A DNA stretch of 64,000 bases, taken from contig NC_092566.1 of assembly GCF_037975245.1 (NCBI RefSeq), forward strand, positions 17,641,001 through 17,705,000. The letters run 5' to 3'. The position numbers and the translations under genes were made by a program. Shown here in pieces: positions 55,949-64,000 of the stretch. Positions within the stretch are counted from its first letter, which is position 1. Every line of letters begins with the position of its first letter. This stretch comes from Apostichopus japonicus (taxonomy: Eukaryota; Echinodermata; Holothuroidea; Aspidochirotida; Stichopodidae). The notes beneath the pieces are model-generated. The model did not search any database. It was not told the origin of the DNA and saw nothing but the letters and a program-made list of their open reading frames with translations.

Positions 55949-58900
55949 ATGTTCAAAATGTCATATGAAATAGATGAAAAAGTGGAGGAATATGTGAAGA
56001 TGGGTTTCACAAATCGACAAATGGCAGAAATGTTGAGTGTCAGTGAAAATACTGTGAAGAGGAGAAGACGTGATTTACAGCTGAGAAAGAAAGACTTAAA
56101 TTCAGAAAAGACCGGTGAGGTGCTACTGTTAATGTGGTAAAGTTAGGCTTTCTAGGCTATTTCTACATGCTAGGCCAGGCTTCGGCTAGGCCTATTCTCT
56201 AATTTAAATGATATTCCAAAACTGTTACTTGTTTAAATTATATACAGGTTTAGTAACGTATGCATTTTAGGTGTTCTGCAAATGGCCTGGATATAGGCGT
56301 AATAAAGTACTAGGTCATGGATTAATTCCGAGCATAACTTAAGAACCCAAACATAAGTTACCGTTTTAATTTAGATTTGGCACAGTTATGTGTGTATGCA
56401 GAGCTTAGTATGCGTAGGACTAGGAGTATCAGGCTTCCTGTAGAAATGTTCCCGTTCTCCTTGCCTATACATTACTAATACTTTAGACACCATTGTCTGT
56501 GACCATTGGGCATCACAAAAATAAAATCCAGTGGTGGCAAAGCAACAAAATTTCGAAGCCCCAGCAGGTGGAACCATCGATCCCCAAGAATGTGCTTAAT
56601 ATAGCTTCAGTTTTTAACTCTTGATATTGTTATACACACTATTATTCACAAGCAGCAATTCCCCGTCATTGAAATGTCAAGAATGCTTTTGATTCCCCAG
56701 CTGTGCCTTACTATATGCTACTTTCTTTTTGCCACAGACCTTAAAGGTATAAACTGTAAAATAGTAATTTGAATCAACAGAGTATTGAAGAATATGTTTC
56801 TTCATCATTATTTTAATGCAGATGCACAACTAGATGACATGGTATCGGAAATACTACTACAGAGTCCAACGCATGGGGAAAAAATGGTGTCAGGTGCATT
56901 GGAAAGCAAAGGAATTTGTATTCCCAGAGAAAGGATTCGTCAGGCAATCAGAAGAGTAGACCCTGAAGGTTTGTTTAATTGATTTTATTAGAATTTGGAA
57001 AGAGGTTATACACCGATAAAGGCTTAAATAAGACGTAAGATGATTAAATTGAAGGTTTGATGAAGGAACCTCATGCACACCAATCCTACAGGCCCCTCAA
57101 ACAATGCAAAAAAATCCTGCAAACAAATTATGAAAAGGCTAGGAGAAACAAATTAGTTTATTTCATATCATATCATGCTTTAATATCACCAAATACAGTG
57201 AACATAGACCTATATGTCATAGAATGAATGTAAATATGTTAAAAAGCAGAACTGAGTGAAAGGGATTGCTCTTTTAAGCAATGTGACTTAACAGAGTAAA
57301 CAAAAGGGAAAAAAATGGTCACAGGGCTGGACATATGATGTCCTAAAGCTCACCTCCCTCTAGATGGGGTCTGCTGCTAGATGAATATATAACAATGACA
57401 GAATGAATGTGTCATATATCCTATATTTTTTTTCTGATAATGTACTGCCAGGGCTTGACATAACTGGTGGCACCGATGGCAAAAAGCCACTGTGCTCTCC
57501 ATGTTTGCCACGATGCCCCTGAAAAAGACACCCAACCGCTGGCTAAAATTTGCCACCATGCCCTTTGCAATTGGTGCCCCATAACACTTTTTCTTTAGAC
57601 GAAAAATGCCATCTTGCCCTTTCTCCGATTCTTTTTTGCCACCATACCCCCATACCCTTCCCATTTGCCATGATGCCCTTCTCCACTAGAAACTACCGAT
57701 TTTTGCCATGCCCTTTTTGAGGCTTATTTCAAGGCCTGTCAAATGTCAATATCAATAATATAGTACTGTGGAATATCTGTTCATATTGTGGCATTATTAT
57801 CTACCATTTTAAACTTCTCTCCAGGTGTTGAAATGCGGAAGAAAACTGCACTGAAAAGGAGGGAATATAGTGTAGCAGGGCCAAATGCACTATGGCATAT
57901 TGATGGCAATCATAAGCTTATAAGGTTGGTTTACATTGAAAGTAAGGTGGTATAAAGAGGATTCTCGCAGCACACCCTTTCCCCACACTGTCCCAAAGTA
58001 CTTGTGTCTATCACATTTTGAACTAAATGCAAATTAGGCACCTTTGTTAAGTCACAAAAGTTTGAGTGATCCCTTGTCATTATCAATAAGGTGAAGTAGA
58101 ACCACCCTTTCAATAAGTAACCCCATTTGACCTCAATTGTTAAATGAAATAAATTGATTTGAATTTTCAGTGCTTGGCACTCAAAACAACAAATGTCATC
58201 TTCTCACTGTTTTACCTAAGTATTTAGTGTGACATTAATCCCAAGACTACTGACAGGACATTCATGTAGCCCTGTTTCACCTGTACTTTCCTTTAATTAA
58301 CATAATCCTTACCATAAAGGTATCAATAATCATATATGCAGTATATAGAAAATGTATGTACCTGGTATGGGACTATTGCACCTAATAAGCACTGATGATG
58401 TAACATGGTAATGGTTTTCATTCCAGTGATTTAGCTCTGCCAACCTTTACAAAATAAATATTGGTAATACATATTCATCACAGCCAATCCAAAGTATTAT
58501 ACCAAGCAGGACATCAAGTATATTCATGTACAATATGCACTGCTAAAATAACATGTTGCAATCATCTGGGTTACACATTCATGTATATGCACACAATATA
58601 CTGCAAAAAATGTTACTGCATTATTCAATTTTCCAAATTACATGCCTGTAGAAATTGCAGTATTAACCAAGTCTAAACATTTAATTTATGCTTCAATTTG
58701 ATTAAATTACAGGTGGCGATTTGTCATTCATGGTGGTATAGATGGGTACAGCCGAATACCTGTTTTTTTAGTGTGTTCAACCGACAACAAAGCTTCTACT
58801 GTCTTGAAAGCTTTTCACGACGCTGTAGATGAGTATGGTTTGCCTGAGAGAGTCCGGTCTGACAAGGGTGGTGAAAACATTAAAGTCTGCGATTTCATGT

Positions 58901-61561
58901 TAGCACATCCTCTCAGAGGCCCAGGGAGGGGAAGCTTTATTGTTGGAAAGTCAGTTCACAACCAGAGGATTGAACGACTTTGGCGAGATGTTTTCAAGGT
59001 GAATGCGATGTCAATTAATAGAACTAAGATTGTTTTATTTGTCTGAACAATACTTAGAGATACCTGCTGGCAGTTACCTACTCCAGCCGTGGTCTTTTCA
59101 AATTTGCATGGGTAGATAAATTCTGCAGAAGAATTAAAATGTCTCGCACGTTGCAGGAAATGGCATTTCCAACGCGTCAAAGGTATGCTGTATTGGCCCC
59201 AAATATGCCAGATTTTAAAATATGGTCACCTTTGGTTAAAATTCTTAAACTGTTTTTCTTACCACCTTGGAGGAAATTGTACTAGATTGCAACAATACAA
59301 TAAGCTCTACTGTTGAAATAATTCATGTAATATGAGATGTATTGTAAATTTGACAACATTAATATGTGTGCAGTTTATAACCAATTCCGAATACCTTTTC
59401 TTTGTACAGTCATGCTTGAGTGTCTACTATGACTTGTTTCATAACATGGAGGATGAAGGGATGTTGGATTGCTGCAGCGATGTCGACCTATTCTCCCTGC
59501 ACTATGTGTTCCAGCCAATTATAAATAAACACCTTAAGGCTTTTAGAGAAAGTTACATCCATCACAAAATCAGAACTGCTGGAAACCAAACACCACTGCA
59601 GTTGTGGACGAGTGCTTCCAATAATGGCTATCCAATCGATTATCTTAACGATGTGAGTCAGAGTTGATTGCTTCATTAATTTGTACAATTAGGTAACATC
59701 AAGTTCAATATAAATTGAGTTGGCATATCAATATGTGTGAAAACATCAAGATTGATATATACGCAGTTTTGCACATGTAACAAATACAAAACCAGTACGT
59801 ATTTCCAATGCACTGGATCTCCCATGCAACCTTTTTCTTGTGGTGTATCAATTTCAGAAACCAGCATAAGAGTGCAACCAGTTAAATATTATCATTCACA
59901 CTTATTTACCTTTCATTAAAACTAGCATTATTTAAAACATATATGTTTAGTTTAGGCTAGCTGTGACCAAGAAAAAATTGCATCCAATTGCGGTCACAAG
60001 AACAAGGTTGAAAACCATACATGCAGCTAATGTTTATGACCCACAACATATACTGCCAGTGTTACAACATATTTGGTCCAACTGTGCAGACCGTCACCCC
60101 ACACAACCTTGCTTGAGCTGTGCAAGGTTTCTGGCTGGACTAAATCTGCTACGTTTCGTATTTAACGTCTGACTGGACAAAGTTTGCCAGGGGCTTTCGT
60201 CTGCATAGATTTCATACCATATTAGTTTTCCAGACAAGATGCTAATGTGACAATTCTGACTGAGTGAATTTATGTGCAGGACTGATGGGAGTGCAAACTG
60301 GTTAGAAAGGTCTGTGGACACCTAAAAACAACATTTCAGTAAACGACGCAGTGTAAAATGACCGAACCATGTAGCCCTTCCCGGTTCAGAGAGTGCTACT
60401 AGCACATCACACAAAAGGCATATAACTTCAGCCTATACGACAAGGACTGACACCTGCTCAGTACGTATTCATACTACCACACAGTAAAAGGTATTGAAAA
60501 TGAAAGTGAAGTGATCGTACTGGCATTTTGCGTTCAAGAATGAAATAGATGTACCATGCACTTGCGATTCAAAACGAAGTGATGATCAAAACAAAAATAA
60601 ATGTTGTTTTCCACTTTTTGTCCTAGCTATATAAGCGAATACAATTATCACACAGTGCTACAAACTAGCAACAGCTGCAATGTGTTGGTATTAGCAAGGA
60701 GCTGCAACTGTCACATTTTATCGATTGAGTGTACTCTGAACTTTTATAATGCATCTTCTTAAGAGTTTCACAAACGCCTGCATGGACAACATCTCTTCAA
60801 TCAATCTTGTAGCAGCCTGCAAAGTTGTGTTTAAATATATGCTAATAACATTAAATTGGATTAAGTTACATTGCATACATACTTCTGAGTGAAAGACAGG
60901 ATTATTGTCCATTTCATGTTAACTTCAAAGAGCATAGTTTAGCCTGCAGCTCCTTCTCAATCCATGGTATTAACAGGGAGGTGTTATTTAAATAACACCT
61001 CCCTGGTATTAGTAACCCACGTTTCGATATACAACTTTCCACGTCACATATCTCCTTTAAGTCTAAGCTCCTTTGTTTCATATATTGTTCATTCCAATGC
61101 ATTTATTGTCAATACAATGTTTTTTCACTTGATAGGGCAGGAGTTTGTTCTTTTACACTTGATTTTCATTTTCAAGAGTTTGAGATGAATCTGTTACATG
61201 TCCACAAACCTTTAATCCAGTGCAATTTTTGAATAGCAATATATGATATGAAAACATGTTAATATGGTTACTGCATGGTTACTGAACAAACCCATAATTG
61301 GACTTTCAGCATATCGGGTGATCAGATAAGATTTAATTCTTTTCTTTTATACAGGATGAGACTGTTCAATATGGAGTTGAAGATATTGAGGGTGGTGAAC
61401 ATGAAGACCACCAGGTGAATGTTCCACAGACAATTCACCTTTCAGCTGAACAGAGCAGAGAACTTGAAGGACAGTTCAACAGATTTGAAAATCTCGAAAA
61501 CAAGAGTGAAAGAATGGCATATTTTAGGGCTGTTAGAGACTTTGTGGTATCTCTGTTTTAG
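55949..61561 (+). CDS. integrase core (DDE) domain protein, six coding exons
   Basis: Exons: 55949-56114, 56822-56968, 57825-57924, 58713-58998, 59410-59652, 61355-61561. All joins are GT-AG with matching phase and total 1149 bases (382 aa). N-terminus: helix-turn-helix-like [20 protein letters not shown] (residues about 19-38). Then a domain with [15 protein letters not shown]. The integrase core begins at [10 protein letters not shown] (first D), continues IDGYSRIP and VRSDKGGEN (second D), and ends [14 protein letters not shown] (E, 36 residues between D and E). The C-terminal part ([21 protein letters not shown]) is followed by an acidic tail. DDE enzymes cut and join DNA. Animal genomes carry families of such spliced genes, usually annotated only as integrase core domain-containing. 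I see no flanking terminal repeats, so a host-resident gene is plausible; a TE origin is inferred from the fold. The last exon could be extended by unseen splicing. Confidence 0.88.
57440..57720. repeat. degenerate TTTGCCACCATGCCC-type repeat (intron 2 of the integrase gene)
   Basis: TTGCCAC or TTTGCCA followed by an ATGCCC variant recurs about seven times with uneven spacing. No clear unit length, so probably a decayed minisatellite. Confidence 0.5.
60974..61005. repeat. 32-bp perfect palindrome (integrase gene intron 5)
   Basis: CAGGGAGGTGTTATTT is followed at once by its reverse complement, with TTTAAA at the centre. It is the only strong secondary structure I noticed in this 1.7-kb intron. 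Confidence 0.9.
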
Positions 61562-62810
61562 AAATCTATTGTCAGTGAACATCATCAGATTTGTTCCACA
61601 TGTATCAAATAGGTAACAATTTATAGTGTAAACATTTTGCTATCAGCCATGCTGAATCTGGCCACAAAAAAACTAGTGATATTGAAGTTATTATTAGTGT
61701 TTGGTACTGATCATGTATGCATGGTGTTATGCAAAAGTGTGTCTAGTTTTATAACACAGTGCGGATCTCTTGCTCTTTAATTTCCAGGTCCCTCAGAATG
61801 CCCTTTATAAATTCTTTGATTTACTTCGCAAGGCAGGAAGTTTCTCATGCCAATTTTTTATTGTATTTATAGTATTTTACTATCTTGTCTTGTTTCTTGC
61901 ACTGTAAATTTCGCAGAATAACACATGCTAACAACTGGTTCTGGTCTTAGTTGTGAATGTCACTAGACACATATTTGTTTATAGCTCTCATTTGTCACTT
62001 TTAGCAGTGAGGTCATCGCCATGCATGCAAGTGTTGATTTGTCATTAGATTCCTTCCCCTTTGACCAATCAATTCCCTCTTCATGACGTAGCAGTGTTTT
62101 GTTTATAAATTGGACCTATGGTGTGGAAGCACAAAAAGATTGTGTGAGTTTGTGCGGCTCTAACAGGACTTATGTTTTAACCTTTTAAGTGATCAATCAC
62201 TTTGTAGGCATATATTAATGTTCTTGTGCCTTCGAACCTAATCTCTGAAATCTTAATCGGAATTTGTCACTGTTTGATTTTCATATACACAAGTCCATCA
62301 ACAAATAATTCATCTGGAACCATGTGGAAAATAAGAAAGAACTGTTTTTTATGTCTATGAATGTTCTCTTTTTAATCAATATTCCCCTTCCGATGAACAC
62401 CCCCCCCCCCCCCAAAAAAAAAAAAATTGGTACAGCAGCACTGTATTGAAATAAACATGTTTATTTATACAAGGAAGATGGTGATATGCATCTGTAGGTA
62501 AGGAATAGTGGTATTTCATGGACATTTCCAAGATAAAAAGGAATTACTTTACCGTTAATACTTTCATCATATTCTTTGTTTGCACACCAAAAAAAATTGT
62601 AAACTTGCACCCTTAGATGCACAGGAAGAAATTTTCCTATACACCTATCACATTTTCAGGATATTCTATGTGGGAGGGCACAACATTTCTGAAAGTGGAC
62701 CTCAGCAGGTTAGCACCACATGTGTACAATACAGGACACAGGAGTGTGTCTAAAGTCATATGTGCCCCAGCACAATCTTGAGAAGTTACCAAAATGATGA
62801 CCCCTCATCA
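61562..62810. other. 3' region of the integrase gene and intergenic
   Basis: AT-rich. A possible polyadenylation signal AATAAA is at 62450-62455, about 890 bases beyond the stop; a poly-C run then poly-A lies at about 62399-62426. No further exon or gene seen. Confidence 0.4.
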
Positions 62811-63000
62811 TAGGCGTACGGGACCATTTCAGTTTGGGGGGGCAGAACTTTTTGTGCCCGAAAGTTCCTGTGACACTATCTAAGCGGAGCACCACCATCG
62901 GTTGGTGCGTAGCATACAAGAAATTTTTTGGCAAACAATGCCTCTCAGATTGCCGGAAACAGCACTTCTCAGGCCTTGCAAGTTGCATCTAAACATTCTT
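62811..63000. mobile_element. hAT-like repeat fragment with conserved core
   Basis: From AGGCGTACGGGACC through TTTGGGGGGGCAG to the family core (CTAAGCGGAGCACCACCATC, GGTTGGTGCGTAGC) near 62880-62915. The left end resembles the other elements in having a G-run close to the terminus. I could not find a matching right end, so boundaries are approximate. Confidence 0.6.
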
Positions 63001-63303
63001 TATTTTATTATCTCACGTTTTAGAAATTTACACTTCCCCAAAAATTAGAGGAAGAAAAAATGGTAACATCACTTTGAAGGGGAAAAATGGGACAGTATAT
63101 TTTTTAAGCTCCTATTTAGTTACCTTATTTATTATTTTAACACAGAACTCAGCTACCTCCAGAAAAACATACATTGTTCAACGATTTGTAGGTGGGATAA
63201 TGTCGCTGTGTCTAGGCTTGTAGACACTCCCCCCCCCCCCCCCACCGCCATCCATGAAAAAGAAAATGTTTCTAATATACACTCATGTTGGGGGATGTCC
63301 AGG

Positions 63304-63931
63304 GCGGCTGAAGCACTTTTAATCTGGGGGGGCACCGACATCAAAGGACACTTTGCAGAAATTCGATTGGACTGATGCAGCCTTATATTTAGTACCCTTT
63401 ATAACTCTTATTGTATTATCTTATTTGCGTATACACATCACTCCATCAACGCCCCCCCCCCACCCCTAAATATGCATACCAGCACTGCAATATCCAATGT
63501 GCAAATTGGGAAACAAGGAACAAGTTTTCTTTTGAGACAAAATGAGGTGAAATCATGCTAGTTGCTAATGTAGGAATCTTCCGAATAAGAGTTTTTTTCT
63601 TGTTAATATCTTAACAAATTTTTTCCATACGAAATAGCTTTGAGTTTGACCAACAGAATTTCATTAAAAGTCACAGGCTTAGCCAGGATTTGCAAAGTTG
63701 TATGCACGACTATCTGAGCGGAGCATCACCATCGGTTGGCGCGGAGCGTACTAGAAAATTTTTGGTTTTTCAAACCTCTCAGATGGCCCGAAACGGCCCT
63801 TCCCAAGTGTTCATTCTGGTTCCCTGGCCTCTTGCTAACCTGAGGCACCTCAATTTTTATGTAGAAAAAAGGCACATTTTTAACCTGAGGAAAATTGGGG
63901 GGCACGTGCCCCCCCGGTTCCGCCGGCCTTG
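63304..63931. mobile_element. hAT-like element with GTCCAGG flanks
   Basis: Starts GCGGCTGAAGC with a GGGGGGGC stretch soon after and ends CGCCGGCCTTG; GTCCAGG flanks both sides (63297-63303 and 63932-63938; the eighth base differs). It contains the shared core at 63717-63755 (GCGGAGCATCACCATCGG, TTGGCGCGGAGCGTAC). The left end resembles the middle-layer element at 32285. No transposase. Confidence 0.7.
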
Positions 63932-64000
63932 GTCCAGGTATACAATTGACTAGTTAGAAAAAAAATTGATCGTGCAAAAAGCGTGGTAGCTGCCCAGATG

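Noticed and set aside
61419-61616. Alternative 65-codon frame over the last integrase exon
   Set aside because: The phase inherited from exon 5 (ending GAT at 59652) selects the other frame, which runs to the stop at 61559-61561.

Overview
The window is animal nuclear DNA. Genes have many short exons with GT-AG splice sites, introns are long and AT-rich, and most of the space between exons is satellite or transposon sequence. The gene content (a CLCA family member, a DDX21-type helicase, an intron-bearing DDE integrase gene) and the many small inverted-repeat elements and long poly-C/poly-G runs fit a marine invertebrate, perhaps a deuterostome such as an echinoderm or hemichordate. That placement is inference; nothing here fixes the species.

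Layout: 1-9.2 kb has no host gene that I can support. It holds a 95-bp satellite (1.17-2.62 kb), a 42-bp satellite (2.88-4.10 kb) and a 3.5-kb foldback element with very long inverted arms (4.28-7.76 kb). 9.6-24.65 kb is one minus-strand gene, which I could reconstruct into 15 phase-consistent coding exons (992 codons plus stop). It encodes a secreted or membrane-anchored CLCA protein with a signal peptide, a HEWGH metalloprotease motif, a VWA domain with MIDAS, a beta/FN3-like C-terminal part and a terminal membrane helix. 24.7-31.3 kb is intergenic, with an hAT-like MITE (8-bp target duplication), a second MITE whose sister copy lies at 54.7 kb, and a sequence that starts as a perfect U2 snRNA 5' end and then departs from it.

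31.3-53.1 kb is a plus-strand DDX21 (nucleolar DEVD-box RNA helicase, Gu/GUCT/RGG type) with about 15 coding exons. Its introns are unusually full. Intron 1 holds three transposons nested inside one another, each with its own target-site duplication. Six introns (2, 5, 6, 8, 12, 13) each hold exactly one copy of an ~80-nt sequence with C, D', C' and D boxes and a closing terminal stem, which I read as a family of intronic box C/D snoRNAs. Intron 10 holds a 1.8-kb 17-bp satellite. Intron 12 begins with a minisatellite made from the exon 12 splice donor itself.

55.2-55.8 kb is a 21/42-bp satellite open in both strands. 55.95-61.56 kb is a plus-strand six-exon gene for a DDE integrase-like protein (382 aa) with an N-terminal helix-turn-helix and an apparently intact D, D, E triad. 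61.6-64 kb contains only hAT-like repeat fragments.

The clearest candidate for something undescribed is the one-per-intron snoRNA-like family inside the gene of a nucleolar helicase that itself works in rRNA processing. Also worth following are the spliced integrase gene, the U2-headed chimera and the self-duplicating splice donor.
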